Assembly: GCA_937973685.1 (NCBI GenBank) | Contig: CALJKJ010000042.1 | Span: 1-64,000 of the forward strand | Origin: an uncultured Flavobacteriales bacterium | Lineage (GTDB): Bacteria > Bacteroidota > Bacteroidia > Flavobacteriales_D > Crocinitomicaceae | DNA: 64,000 bases | Direction of reading: 5' to 3' | Shown here: positions 36,901 through 46,222 of the stretch, in pieces | How the letters are laid out: each line of letters begins with the position of its first letter | Position numbering within the stretch: position 1 is the stretch's first letter | Program-made: the position numbers and the translations under genes | The notes under the pieces: model-generated | The model's database searches: none | The model's input: only the letters and a program-made list of their open reading frames with translations | Told to the model about the DNA's origin: nothing

Positions 36901-39900
36901 GGATTTGCTGGATCTGTGATAAAATATTCCACATTAGTTGAAACACTCGAGCCAGATTGACCGATTAATTGATTGCGTTTCATTTTCAGATTCAATAAAT
37001 CTTGAAACACAATTTCCATGTTATTCGCTTCCGGCCAAACAGCTTCTGGTGAAGAAGCAGAATGAGGAGTTAAATACAATGGCATTTCGTATTCGTAGTA
37101 ATTGTCCGTGAAGTCAGTACCCAAACGTACAAAAACAGTCAAATCTTTGTCTGCCATTGTGTTGTTAACCTTCTCTTCACCGTGAACAAACATTTTTAAT
37201 TTTTTGTACGTCCGCACATCAAACTGAACATTTCGATAAGCTGCTCTGGCATCACCATCTTGTAACCCACAAACATCTAAAGTCAACGATTGCTCGTTCA
37301 TTTGTCGCTGAACAGGTTGTGATGGATCGATTTCACGCGTTATTCCTGGTGGTATTTTATACCCAATTGGTAATTTTTCTGCGTTTTCCTCAAAATTGAT
37401 CGCTCCGATGTTGAACAAGGTTAAATTTGGATCAACTTGAATATTTTCGCCAGGTTGCGTTAAATCATGCAGGTATTGCCGCCATTCTCCGCGAATAAAT
37501 TCTAATTTGGCAAAACGCAATAGCACTTCTTCATCAAATCCTTTCAAATACATCCGCATAAAACGAATTGAACGGAAATCACGAATGCCATTTACTACTC
37601 GTTCAGGAGTTCGTAAAGGAATTTTGAACTGATACCATTTTTCAACTTTCGTAGAACCCTCAGGTTGAAAAGTAACAACAGATGTAATAAAGTTTTTGCC
37701 AACAGCCATTTCTTGTGGCGTTAAACTGACTTTGTATTGGAAATACGCTTCTGACTCACTCAAATTATTATCTGAATTAATGTCCTCGTTATCCGGTAAT
37801 TGGTTTGCACGTGTTGCATATTTATCCGCATTTAACGTGTCAGCGACTTCTTGAGGTGCTGAGTTTCCTTGTAAACCATTGTATTTTTTATAGCGCTGTA
37901 AAATGTTTAACTCTTGTTGATCGTAAACATCATCACGATAAAAATTATAATCATCTGTTGAAGGGTCTGCTATCATCCTTGCCTTTGCAGCTGCAGATAA
38001 ATTACTGTTTTGAACCCAATTTACATATTGAGCATATGCTGTTACTTCTTCTTGATTATTATAGCCATCCAACCCAACATCTTGTTTTACAAGTGACGTC
38101 GGTTCTAAATCAAATGCATTTACCACAATTTGTTGATCAGCTACTTTTGCCCAAGGGGTGTAATCAACTGGAAAATTTGCCCCAGCAAATGGAGGAATTC
38201 CACTTTCAATACTTTTACGTGAATCGGCTAACACATCTTCAGAAATGTTCCCCAAGTTGAAATACAAATCACCACCCGAATGACTACTGTTTGGGTTTTG
38301 GGCTTCTGCATCAGAGTTAAATGGATCTAATAACCAAAATTGGATATATTCAACATTTGCTTGCTCAAAATCATTGGTAGATAATGAGCGTTGAATGCCT
38401 CCCCAACGATCACGTGGATTTGTGAAAAGGCCTTCAATATCAACACCTGTTGTATCGTAATTGTACATTCCTCTTTCTGCAGGATAATATGCTACATCCA
38501 AGATTGGAAGAATCGGAATTGCACCGTATGTTAATTGAGTGTTTGGAAAAATATCTGTTTGAGAAACCAATCGCATGCGACTATCTGATAACATTTCAGG
38601 ATTGTCAATGATATGTTGTGGGGTATATCCATTTGACGCATAAAACAAGTTATCAACCGTATACCAAGCGATGCGCGATCGTTTGTAACCATTCGCAAGT
38701 GTTTTTAATTCACCTTCTGGAAATAAATTGTTTTGACCTTGAGGTGTGGATGCAATTTTCCAAGCATTTTGAGTGCGTAAATCAATGGTACTTTGACTTC
38801 CTTCAAAATCGTCAACGTAGGAAATACCAACTTTTGAAATCGCTTTCGGTGTACCTGGAATTAAATGAGCAAATTCTCCTTTAAACGTGATAAACGACTT
38901 TTCCTTTGTTGAAATAACAGGTAATAAATCGACTAACTTTGTGACAAATGGCAATTCCGAACGGTAATTGATATCAAAACCTATTACATTATTTTTATAA
39001 GGTTCTGAACCGATATCTACTTTTTGGGTTACCGGTCGTTCCATCATTCGTAACCAAGTAGCACCAATGTTGAAGTCTTTATTAAAACGATAGTTGGCAT
39101 GCGTACCAAGCATTGATTTGGACTGAAAACCAAATACCGAATTACTTTCAATTGAAATTTTTATCGGTGTGTTTGACTCTAAGATTCCACTATTTAGGAT
39201 TTTCACTCGTCCTAAGTTATAATCGACAGTGTAATCGACTCCTTCTTTTAATGCAATTCCTCCAGCAGTCACTTTTACAGCGCCCTCGGGAACATTTAAT
39301 GCATTTAATGGAATATCTGAAGAAACAGAAGATTGGTATTCCCCTTTTATAACAAAGCGGTTTTTTGAAGGAATTTGTTGCGCTGCAGTTTTGGTTGAAT
39401 CATATAATTCAGTGTAAGCTGTGCGATCAATGATCAAATCGGGAACACCTGCTGTTTGCATTTTTGTTTTTAGCGTTTGACCAAAGGGCTCAATCGTAGA
39501 AAAGAATACACGTCCATTTTTGGTGTTAATCGTTCCACCCGTTTCAGCACGTTGACCATTATAAATAACTGGAACAAAATCAAAAGTACCATCCGAAAAT
39601 GCTTGATTATTTACATTGTATCGGTCCATGTCCAAGATCGTAATCAATTGGTCTGTTCCTAATAAATCATTTGGGAAAATAGGCGCTAACACACTGGTAT
39701 TTGGATCGTTATAAAACACATTTAGTCTGAATCCGTTTTTATCCACTTGGTAAGCTCCCATTGAATAAACGTTTTTCATCATCAAATCCCAAATCTTCAA
39801 TGTTGGATTGGTGATAGTTGGTTTTATCAATTTCAAAATCAATGCATCTTGACCGCTGATTCCATCTGTTGAAAATTCCCCAACCTGATAGGTCGTTCCT

Positions 39901-41297
39901 CGATACGTATATTCGTAAGCAACTGCTAAAACCTCGTCATTATTAAGAGGTTGATTCAACGAAATAAACCCTAAAAGTGCATTGTATGAATATTCAGACT
40001 CACTTAATTTTCGTGCATTTTCAACTTTCTCATAATGAATTGCTTGTTGAAATGGCCCAGGAGTTGCTGTCTGTGTACTCAAAGTAGCTACAGCTCCACT
40101 AAATCCGCGAATTGCAGAATTATTTTGCGCCCAATTATACAAGCCATTTGCATCGTTATCTGGAAAAGAAACGGGATTATACGTTCCTGGATTTCCTTGA
40201 CAATTTGCTGCATTTGCCTCACCTAAATCAGAAAACGCAATAATATTTCGCGCATTTTCAGTACTATTAACTCGGTTTGTTACCCAAACTTCCATCCGTG
40301 TAATACTCGTTTCCGATGCAACATTTGGCAATTGTGCCATGGAGGAATTATAGGTATTATTGAAATATAGATTCAAAAAATAATGGCGATTCGCTTCGTA
40401 ATTATCTGCAGAAAACTCAAATGGCTGCACCTGTGCTTTCCCTGTGATATTAATTTCTGTTCGCTTACCTTTTGCAGAAGCACCAATCGCATCTATTGTC
40501 AAATTTCCAAATCGCATTTTGGTATACGCCCCGAACAACGTTTGAGAACCAGGAATCAACGATCCAAAAGATGGAAAACTTACATTTCCTAATTCAATCC
40601 GTTGTAAAATCTGATCTTCATCTCCAGAATATCCCAATTTGGTTATATTGTCAAAATCAAAAGCTGCTTGGGTATTATACGATGTGTTTAATTTTAATTT
40701 GGTTCCTATTTGCCCAACCAAATTCATTTGAATTTGTTGTTGGAAATCAAATCGTGTGATTTTTCGTTGACGAACCGGTAACATTGGATTGTCATAACGA
40801 GATGAATTTACTCCAAATGACAACTCAACTGATCCTTGCGGTCGAATAGTAATTTCATCTGATCCAAAGAAATTTTCAAAAGTTTTGGAAGGGATTTTGA
40901 TTGGAAACTCTAGAGCTCTACTTTGTGCCGTTTGTTGATCAATTTTATCTTTCCAATTTTCTTTTAATGCTTTTTTGCGCTCGTATTCCAAGTATTCTTC
41001 CAAAGTCATCATGGAAGGATTTCGATACATCAGATTCGATTTTCCAATTGATTCCTTGAAAATATAAGTGCCTGTTGCTGGATCATAAACAATCGTTTGT
41101 TGAACCGATGACGGATCTCCTAAATCGAAACTTTGCGGTGTCGTTTGGGTTGGATCAAGTGGGTTTGTTATCGGAAAAGGAAGTTGTACATTCCCAGTAT
41201 CCGGCTGTGACCAAGATATATTCACTAAAAAGCAAGAAACAACTGTCAAAAACAGTTGCCCTAACAAATTCCCGTAAATCTTCTCTTCCTGTTTCAA
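33945..41297 (-). CDS. sprA: Type IX secretion translocon barrel SprA (Sov)
   Basis: 2450 residues, the size expected for SprA, the very large outer-membrane barrel through which type IX cargo passes. A signal peptide (1-31, ...VNISWSQ) is followed by SprA family sequence such as FEFGVNSSRYDN-like and KLKLNTSYNTQAAFDFDN segments, the EGVDYTVDYNLGRVKI motif near residue 686, and a C-terminal strand GNLSTGFKLRFNLGGL. A charged lysine/glutamate-rich stretch lies at about 1900-1980. The start must be TTG at 41297, since no ATG precedes the signal peptide and a stop lies upstream. It follows ruvA by 5 bp. Confidence 0.95.
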   Translation of the reverse strand: MKQEEKIYGNLLGQLFLTVVSCFLVNISWSQPDTGNVQLPFPITNPLDPTQTTPQSFDLGDPSSVQQTIVYDPATGTYIFKESIGKSNLMYRNPSMMTLEEYLEYERKKALKENWKDKIDQQTAQSRALEFPIKIPSKTFENFFGSDEITIRPQGSVELSFGVNSSRYDNPMLPVRQRKITRFDFQQQIQMNLVGQIGTKLKLNTSYNTQAAFDFDNITKLGYSGDEDQILQRIELGNVSFPSFGSLIPGSQTLFGAYTKMRFGNLTIDAIGASAKGKRTEINITGKAQVQPFEFSADNYEANRHYFLNLYFNNTYNSSMAQLPNVASETSITRMEVWVTNRVNSTENARNIIAFSDLGEANAANCQGNPGTYNPVSFPDNDANGLYNWAQNNSAIRGFSGAVATLSTQTATPGPFQQAIHYEKVENARKLSESEYSYNALLGFISLNQPLNNDEVLAVAYEYTYRGTTYQVGEFSTDGISGQDALILKLIKPTITNPTLKIWDLMMKNVYSMGAYQVDKNGFRLNVFYNDPNTSVLAPIFPNDLLGTDQLITILDMDRYNVNNQAFSDGTFDFVPVIYNGQRAETGGTINTKNGRVFFSTIEPFGQTLKTKMQTAGVPDLIIDRTAYTELYDSTKTAAQQIPSKNRFVIKGEYQSSVSSDIPLNALNVPEGAVKVTAGGIALKEGVDYTVDYNLGRVKILNSGILESNTPIKISIESNSVFGFQSKSMLGTHANYRFNKDFNIGATWLRMMERPVTQKVDIGSEPYKNNVIGFDINYRSELPFVTKLVDLLPVISTKEKSFITFKGEFAHLIPGTPKAISKVGISYVDDFEGSQSTIDLRTQNAWKIASTPQGQNNLFPEGELKTLANGYKRSRIAWYTVDNLFYASNGYTPQHIIDNPEMLSDSRMRLVSQTDIFPNTQLTYGAIPILPILDVAYYPAERGMYNYDTTGVDIEGLFTNPRDRWGGIQRSLSTNDFEQANVEYIQFWLLDPFNSDAEAQNPNSSHSGGDLYFNLGNISEDVLADSRKSIESGIPPFAGANFPVDYTPWAKVADQQIVVNAFDLEPTSLVKQDVGLDGYNNQEEVTAYAQYVNWVQNSNLSAAAKARMIADPSTDDYNFYRDDVYDQQELNILQRYKKYNGLQGNSAPQEVADTLNADKYATRANQLPDNEDINSDNNLSESEAYFQYKVSLTPQEMAVGKNFITSVVTFQPEGSTKVEKWYQFKIPLRTPERVVNGIRDFRSIRFMRMYLKGFDEEVLLRFAKLEFIRGEWRQYLHDLTQPGENIQVDPNLTLFNIGAINFEENAEKLPIGYKIPPGITREIDPSQPVQRQMNEQSLTLDVCGLQDGDARAAYRNVQFDVRTYKKLKMFVHGEEKVNNTMADKDLTVFVRLGTDFTDNYYEYEMPLYLTPHSASSPEAVWPEANNMEIVFQDLLNLKMKRNQLIGQSGSSVSTNVEYFITDPANPDRRIKVKGSPNLQGIRTIMIGVRNPSKSAQTPWNDDGLAKCAQVWLNELRLSDFVDDGGSAAVAQMQLQAADFANVTMSGNYSGVNWGAVDSRVQERQRNQKIGFDFQSTVQLGQFFGSRAKVTVPFFYGYSVGVINPEYDPFNPDIRLNQYDSDSRRSVARISQDFTERRSYNFQGVRKELGAGKKAHMYSISNWTAGYSYGENFHRDFNTKYDRVKTWKGNLAYAYTFTTKPLEPFKKVKFMQDKPWWAIVRDMNLSLTPKTISFTNDVMRNYNERQVRNTIDTNSSFEFTPVYVKNFNWNRTYKVGWDFTKNLKTTFNATSRAIFDEGNGAVDRKNDPESYRVFKDTVWNQMRTLGKTMDYTHDYSLSYNVPFDKIPIVNWVTGNVKYAGTYNWQRAPLGQESYGNVMQNSRTVNAQLQMNFTNFYNKVPLFKKINGDGKSGRAKAADSKLGTDSKQEDKPKDANKPKQKAELKPPKPVEEMTKKELRQWERKKRQFDREQKRKERLEKKLNPVVGFIGRLVMSVRTVSATYAQTDGTLLPGYNQETSILGYNPNFSQGLGGFLFGQQSYSVSGQQTGYNFARTAADNGWLTTNPAINRQHALTHNQIFNARATLEPFKDFTIDLSMNKTLTQNTSDFFRFNPLTNVFESQSSMQTSSLTYSTISIGSAFEKLSSKDNYYSPNFNYLRDHTKEVSAYLGAQNANSIGIINGYANGYGQTQQEVLIGSFLSAFTNKKVNDRSINPFNSAPLPNWTVNYNGLSKFEFMKKYVKNFVVRHAYSSSVSMSGVMSNLNAVSDANGHATARDLNDNFISFNNVQNITISERFSPLIGLDATWTIKNQGLITKFEIKRDRSSTLSLNNNQLTEVLGNEIVIGTGYKFAKVRFPFKINNRKVENPLNFRFDFTFRDNVTVIRRVIEGTNQATAGQKVVSIKTSLDYNLGTNLTLQFYYDQVITTPKIGTSYPTGNLSTGFKLRFNLGGL
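35360..35590 (-). other. Charged Lys/Glu-rich insert in SprA
   Basis: Codes for about 77 residues dominated by K, E, R, D and P (for example ELRQWERKKRQFDREQ), probably partly helical. It breaks the beta-strand pattern of the barrel around residues 1903-1979 and is likely a long loop or extra-barrel arm. Confidence 0.7.
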
Positions 41298-41302
41298 TGC
41301 TC

Positions 41303-41881
41303 TTATAATATTTTTAACGCTCCTTTGATGAGAACTTCAACAGTTTCATCGCCAGTTGCAATTTTTTCAATTGCTTTTTCAGCTGCTTTTTTATCAAAAC
41401 CTAATGATATTAATGCTGTTAACGCATCAAATCGATTTGTATTGTGGCCATTGAAAATATTTGCATTTCCAGACCACTCCATTTTAATCATTTTGTCTTT
41501 CAAATCTATGATAACACGTTGGGCTGTTTTTGCTCCAATCCCTTTAATGGATTGAATGGTCATCACATCATCTGTTTGAATCGCTTGAGCAATGTCAACA
41601 GGTTGTAACGATGACAACATCAAAATGGCCGTATTCGGACCTATACCAGAAACACTCAATAATAAATTGAATATGTCGCGTTCTTCCGTAGTAGCAAATC
41701 CAAACAACAGGTGCGCATCTTCGCGAATGATTTGTTGCGTGTATAATTTCAATTGTTCCTCTGAACCTAATGCAGAAAATGTATTCAATGAAATTTTCAC
41801 AAAATAACCTACTCCGCCACACTCAATAATGACATTTGTAGGATTTTTTTCGACTAATCTTCCGTTTAGATGTGCAATCAT
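41303..41881 (-). CDS. ruvA: Holliday junction branch migration protein RuvA
   Basis: 192 residues: N-terminal OB fold (MIAHLNGRLVEKNPTNVIIE), two helix-hairpin-helix motifs (LSVSGIGPNTAILML and IKGIGAKTAQRVIIDL) and the C-terminal RuvB-contacting domain (DALTALISLGFDKKAAEKAI). Binds four-way DNA junctions with RuvB. Three bp downstream of maeB and 5 bp upstream of sprA, a gene order seen widely in Bacteroidota. Confidence 0.97.
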   Translation of the reverse strand: MIAHLNGRLVEKNPTNVIIECGGVGYFVKISLNTFSALGSEEQLKLYTQQIIREDAHLLFGFATTEERDIFNLLLSVSGIGPNTAILMLSSLQPVDIAQAIQTDDVMTIQSIKGIGAKTAQRVIIDLKDKMIKMEWSGNANIFNGHNTNRFDALTALISLGFDKKAAEKAIEKIATGDETVEVLIKGALKIL

Positions 41882-41884
41882 AGC

Positions 41885-44149
41885 TTATTTTGTTTGTGCA
41901 TCAACCACAGCAACTTTTACCATATTTACTATTTCGCGCACTGATGAACCCATTTGAAGTACGTGAATTGATTTTTTCAATCCAACTAAAATTGGACCAA
42001 TCGCATCGCCTTCTGTTATTTCTTGCAATAACTTATAAGCAATATTACCTGCTGATAAATTAGGGAAAATCAATGTATTTACTTGTTTATTTGCCAAATG
42101 TGAAAACGAGAACTTCTCATTCATCAATTCTTGGTTCAATGCGAAATTTGCTTGTAATTCCCCGTCTACACACAATGCAGGATGTTTTTCATGCAAAATC
42201 TTAACAGCATCACCCATTTTCTGAGCATCTTCACCTGGAGCTGAACCAAAGTTAGAATAGCTCAATAATGCAATTTTCGGAACAACCTTTAATTTCTTAA
42301 GCATTTTAGCGACATTCGCAGTTATCTCAGCAATTTGTTCAGCGCTTGGATTTTTATTTATCGTTGTGTCAGCCAAGAACATTGGTCCACGCTTGGTCAT
42401 TAAGATATATAACCCAGCAACTGTATTTACATCTTTTTCTAATCCAACTGTTTGAATAGCAGGTCGGACAACATCACGGTAATTCCGAGTTAAGCCAGAA
42501 ATCATTGCATCTGCATCACCTGTTTCAACCATCATCGCTGCAAAGTGATTCCGTTCGCGCATGATTTGAATTGCTTCAAACTCAGTAACACCTTTTCGTT
42601 TTCTTTTTTCAAAAAACACATTTCCATATGCTTGTCTGCGTTCTTTTTCAGTGTCTGACTTTGGATCAATAATTTCAAGATTTGGAATTTCTATGTTATA
42701 TTCTTCAATCAAACTTTCAATTACTTCACGTCTGCCCAATAAAATTGGCGTACAAACACCTTCTTCCGTGACCGTTTGGGCGGCTTTTAATATTTTTAAA
42801 TGATCAGCTTCAGCAAATACAACACGTTTTGGATTCTGTTGCGCTTTTGAAGTCATTTGTCGGACAAGTTTGTTGTCAAGTCCCAAACGCTTCTTTAATT
42901 CAGTTTCATATGCTTCCCAGTTTTCAATCGGATTTTTAGCAACACCCGATTCCATTGCTGCACGAGCAACTGCAGGAGCTACATAATAAATCAAACGTGG
43001 GTCGAGAGGCTTTGGAATAATTTGATCGCGGCCAAATGAAATATGTTTTTCACCATAAGCCTCAATAACTTCATCAGGAATTGTTTCTTTTGCAAGATTA
43101 GCAATGGCTTTCACAGCTGCCAATTTCATTTCCTCGTTGATACACGTTGCACGCACATCCAAAGCACCTCTAAATATGTAGGGAAATCCAAGTACATTAT
43201 TCACTTGGTTAGGATGGTCCGATCGACCTGTTGCCATGATGATATCACCACGAACAGCCATTGCATCTTTGTACGAAATTTCAGGTTCAGGATTAGCCAA
43301 AGCAAAAACAATTGGTGATTCCGCCATCGCTGCAATCATCTCTTTAGATACTAAATTTCCTTTTGACAATCCTAAAAAGACATCAGCATTTTTGAATGAA
43401 TCTTCCAAAGAAATATCAGTTTGATGAACAGCATATACTTGTTTCATCTCATCTAAATCAGTTCGGTGCGCATGAATTAGTCCTTTGCTGTCGAACATGA
43501 AAATATTTGGCAATTGTGCGCCCAACGCAACATACAAGTTAACGCATGAAATTGCTGCTGCACCCGCACCAGAAATAACTATTTTAATGTCTTCAATTCT
43601 CTTTTCAGCAAGTTCCAACGCATTTAACAAGGCAGCAGATGAAATGATTGCTGTTCCGTGTTGGTCGTCATGCATGATGGGAATATCCAACTCAGCTTTT
43701 AACCTTCTTTCTATTTCAAAAGCTTCTGGAGCTTTGATATCTTCTAAATTAATTCCTCCAAAAGTTGGCGCTATTGCTTTAACAGTTTGAATAAATAATT
43801 CAGGGTCTTTTGCATCAACTTCAATGTCAAAAACATCTATATCGGCAAAAATTTTGAAGAGCAAACCTTTCCCCTCCATTACTGGTTTTGATGCAAGCGG
43901 TCCGATATCTCCTAAGCCTAAAACAGCTGTTCCATTTGAAATTACTGCAACTAAATTTGCTTTTGCAGTGTATTTGTAAACATCATCTGGAGTTTCTGCT
44001 ATTTTCAAACAAGGTTCAGCAACTCCTGGAGAGTAAGCCAAAGACAGGTCTCTTTGTGAAGCATACGGTTTCGTAGGTATAACTTCAATTTTACCAGGTC
44101 TACCAGATGCATGATAATCGAGCGCGTCTTGTTTACGTATTTTTGCCAT
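41885..44149 (-). CDS. maeB: NADP-dependent malic enzyme with phosphotransacetylase-like domain
   Basis: Oxidative decarboxylation of malate to pyruvate, yielding NADPH. 754 residues in two parts: malic enzyme (1-430; SLAYSPGVAEPC, LGLGDIGPLASKPVMEGK, MHDDQHGTAII, GAGAAAISC) and a C-terminal phosphotransacetylase-like domain (445-754; FAEADHLKILKAA..., MISGLTRNYRDVVRP), as in E. coli MaeB, where the second domain is regulatory rather than catalytic. First gene of the maeB-ruvA-sprA run. Confidence 0.96.
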   Translation of the reverse strand: MAKIRKQDALDYHASGRPGKIEVIPTKPYASQRDLSLAYSPGVAEPCLKIAETPDDVYKYTAKANLVAVISNGTAVLGLGDIGPLASKPVMEGKGLLFKIFADIDVFDIEVDAKDPELFIQTVKAIAPTFGGINLEDIKAPEAFEIERRLKAELDIPIMHDDQHGTAIISSAALLNALELAEKRIEDIKIVISGAGAAAISCVNLYVALGAQLPNIFMFDSKGLIHAHRTDLDEMKQVYAVHQTDISLEDSFKNADVFLGLSKGNLVSKEMIAAMAESPIVFALANPEPEISYKDAMAVRGDIIMATGRSDHPNQVNNVLGFPYIFRGALDVRATCINEEMKLAAVKAIANLAKETIPDEVIEAYGEKHISFGRDQIIPKPLDPRLIYYVAPAVARAAMESGVAKNPIENWEAYETELKKRLGLDNKLVRQMTSKAQQNPKRVVFAEADHLKILKAAQTVTEEGVCTPILLGRREVIESLIEEYNIEIPNLEIIDPKSDTEKERRQAYGNVFFEKRKRKGVTEFEAIQIMRERNHFAAMMVETGDADAMISGLTRNYRDVVRPAIQTVGLEKDVNTVAGLYILMTKRGPMFLADTTINKNPSAEQIAEITANVAKMLKKLKVVPKIALLSYSNFGSAPGEDAQKMGDAVKILHEKHPALCVDGELQANFALNQELMNEKFSFSHLANKQVNTLIFPNLSAGNIAYKLLQEITEGDAIGPILVGLKKSIHVLQMGSSVREIVNMVKVAVVDAQTK

Positions 44150-44219
44150 AGTGCCGTTTTTGTAGGATGGTAAAGTTAATAAAACTATGGCGAATATGAA
44201 GAAAAGTATGGATAATAAA

Positions 44220-44249
44220 AAAGCCCGAAAGAAAAATCTTTCGGGCTTT
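44220..44249 (-). terminator. Terminator after the 44.3-46.1 kb type IX cargo gene
   Basis: Perfect 12-bp stem AAAGCCCGAAAG with CTTTCGGGCTTT around a 6-nt loop. On the minus strand it is followed by a T-rich run. 18 bp past the stop. Confidence 0.9.
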
Positions 44250-44267
44250 CAATGTATTAGAACAAGC

Positions 44268-46064
44268 TTATTTCACAATTAAATTTTGTGTGTAAGTTGC
44301 ACCATTGTTTAAGATTGAAACTAAGTAGTTACCAGCTTTCAATTCAGCAACTGGTAAAGTAACAGTCGTTTTACCTGAAGCATTGTTTACATTTTCTGTA
44401 ACAACTCGACGTCCAGCTAAATCTGTAATAGTTACGATGTAATCACCACCTTGTGCATCGAAGTTAACATTTACTAAACCACTTGTAGCAGGATTAGGGA
44501 AAACTTCCATAGCGATCGCTGCAGTAACTTCGTTAATAGAAGCAGTTGCGCTAGCTTTCATTTTATCAAACATAAATTTACCAGTAGCAAAAGTAGGGAC
44601 ACCTGCAACAGCTGTTCCGTTTACTTGGATTTCAATGTTTCCATCGCCGTAACCAGAATCATATCCATCACCATAAGCATCGTTTACTTCTAATGTATAA
44701 CATTCGTTAGCAGATAAGTTAAAATTAACATCCGCTTGAACGATTGCACCATTTGCAGCGCCATCAGTGTAAGGACCACCAGAAGCTACTGTTGTTCCAG
44801 CACCATTTTTAACAGCCCAAGTTGTCTCAGAACCGTAACGGTCAGTTGTAACTTTTACAGTTGCAGCTGTTCCATTTGCGACAGTTGCAATATCAATTGC
44901 TTTCGTAGCTGATGCTGTTGCACCAATACCACTTGTACCACCATTTACACCAGTAATTGTAACAACTACTGAATTTGTACCTTGCGGTGTAAATGCAACG
45001 GCAGGAATTTGAATTTCAGCTGAACCAAATTGTGCAATTGGTGTTGAATAAGTATAAGCAACTGGAGTACCACCATTTACTGAAGTAGAAAAGTTAACTG
45101 AAGTAATTGCAGCACCTGAATTTGAAACTCTTACTTTAGGAGCAACTGATTCACCTGCACAAAGATTCAACGTATTTGTAATACCCATGTTAGTTAAAGT
45201 TGCAACTGGAACATTTGTATAAGTAGGACTTACTTGTGCACCTGTGAAAACTTCACTAGTTGTAACAGCATTATGTCCTTGGTGGACTACAGCAAAAAAC
45301 TCTAATTGACCAATTTCCAATGTTGTTCCAGCAATAGAAGCAGGTAATGTATACGTATACGTTTTAGTAATTACACCTGTTGATGAAGCATCAATTGATT
45401 CTCCCCAAGTTCCTCCAGTATTGATAAATCCACGGAAAATGTGTTGGTGTAAATAATTACCATTTGGTAAAATCGCAGCAGTATTGTAAGGACCGTAATT
45501 TGATTGAGGACCCTCAAAATTGTTTTGTAAGATACCTACATTTAAAAAATGATTTGTACCTGCAGCAAAAGGTGAAGTGTAAAACGCTTCAACTGTAACT
45601 GTAACAACTCGCGTTGCTGCATCAATTGTTGCATTCATTGCTAAGTTTACTGGAGATGGCTCTGCAAGAACAGTTGTTGCTTGGGCAGCCCAGTTACCAC
45701 GACCTGTAGAAATACGTGTCATGTCAGATGAATGAGGTCTTCTTTGAACTGATCCTGCTGGGTAACCAGTTGGATTAAAAAATGTATTCAATGTTGTCCC
45801 ATCAGTAGTTCTTAAATCTGGCTCACCAGTACCTGGAGTAGCATAAGAACCCGCGTGAATGTTTACTAAAACAACACGCCCTGGATTAGCAGCAGCAATA
45901 TCATTTGCACGTTTGTGTCCATCTGGACAATATCCACAGTGGATACCTGTTAATTCCTCTAAAACAACATTTTTGTTTAATGGAGTTTGAGAAACAGGGG
46001 TGTTCTGTGCGTTTACAACAAATAGTGATAAACAACTAGAAACAAAAAGTACTATTTTTTTCAT
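44268..46064 (-). CDS. Secreted Omp28-like protein with type A type IX sorting domain
   Basis: 598 residues. Signal peptide to about residue 19; then an Omp28-like region with a CGYC motif at 43-46 in VVLEELTGIHCGYCPDGHKR, reminiscent of thioredoxin-fold redox sites. Middle beta domains (CARDB-like, about 290-390, and a domain with AYGDGYDSGYGDG, about 470) follow. The C-terminal 80 residues are a type A sorting domain (EVFPNPATSGLVNV...GNYLVSILNNGATYTQNLIVK). Expected to be secreted through SprA and anchored outside. Likely promoter TTTG-N20-TATATTTG upstream. Confidence 0.88.
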   Translation of the reverse strand: MKKIVLFVSSCLSLFVVNAQNTPVSQTPLNKNVVLEELTGIHCGYCPDGHKRANDIAAANPGRVVLVNIHAGSYATPGTGEPDLRTTDGTTLNTFFNPTGYPAGSVQRRPHSSDMTRISTGRGNWAAQATTVLAEPSPVNLAMNATIDAATRVVTVTVEAFYTSPFAAGTNHFLNVGILQNNFEGPQSNYGPYNTAAILPNGNYLHQHIFRGFINTGGTWGESIDASSTGVITKTYTYTLPASIAGTTLEIGQLEFFAVVHQGHNAVTTSEVFTGAQVSPTYTNVPVATLTNMGITNTLNLCAGESVAPKVRVSNSGAAITSVNFSTSVNGGTPVAYTYSTPIAQFGSAEIQIPAVAFTPQGTNSVVVTITGVNGGTSGIGATASATKAIDIATVANGTAATVKVTTDRYGSETTWAVKNGAGTTVASGGPYTDGAANGAIVQADVNFNLSANECYTLEVNDAYGDGYDSGYGDGNIEIQVNGTAVAGVPTFATGKFMFDKMKASATASINEVTAAIAMEVFPNPATSGLVNVNFDAQGGDYIVTITDLAGRRVVTENVNNASGKTTVTLPVAELKAGNYLVSILNNGATYTQNLIVK

Positions 46065-46083
46065 GGTTTAATTTTAGAATAGT

Positions 46084-46115
46084 CAAATATAACATTGATT
46101 ATTGACCAATGCAAA
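46084..46115 (-). promoter_or_regulatory. Promoter of the Omp28-like type IX cargo gene
   Basis: On the minus strand TTTG (46115-46112), a 20-nt spacer and TATATTTG (46091-46084), an excellent match to the Bacteroidota consensus, 19 nt before the ATG. Confidence 0.6.
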
Positions 46116-46179
46116 TATCTGTTGCTTTTTTTAATGAATTATGCTAATTCGCACAAAACTAAAAGTTTAGCACATAAAA

Positions 46180-46200
46180 AAAGGAGCTGTAAGCTCCTTT
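46180..46200 (-). terminator. Terminator after the 251-residue type IX cargo gene
   Basis: AAAGGAGCT/AGCTCCTTT stem with a 3-nt loop and an A-run (T-run on the minus strand) next to it, 22 bp past the stop. Confidence 0.85.
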
Positions 46201-46222
46201 AATAACTATGTTTTGAAATAAA

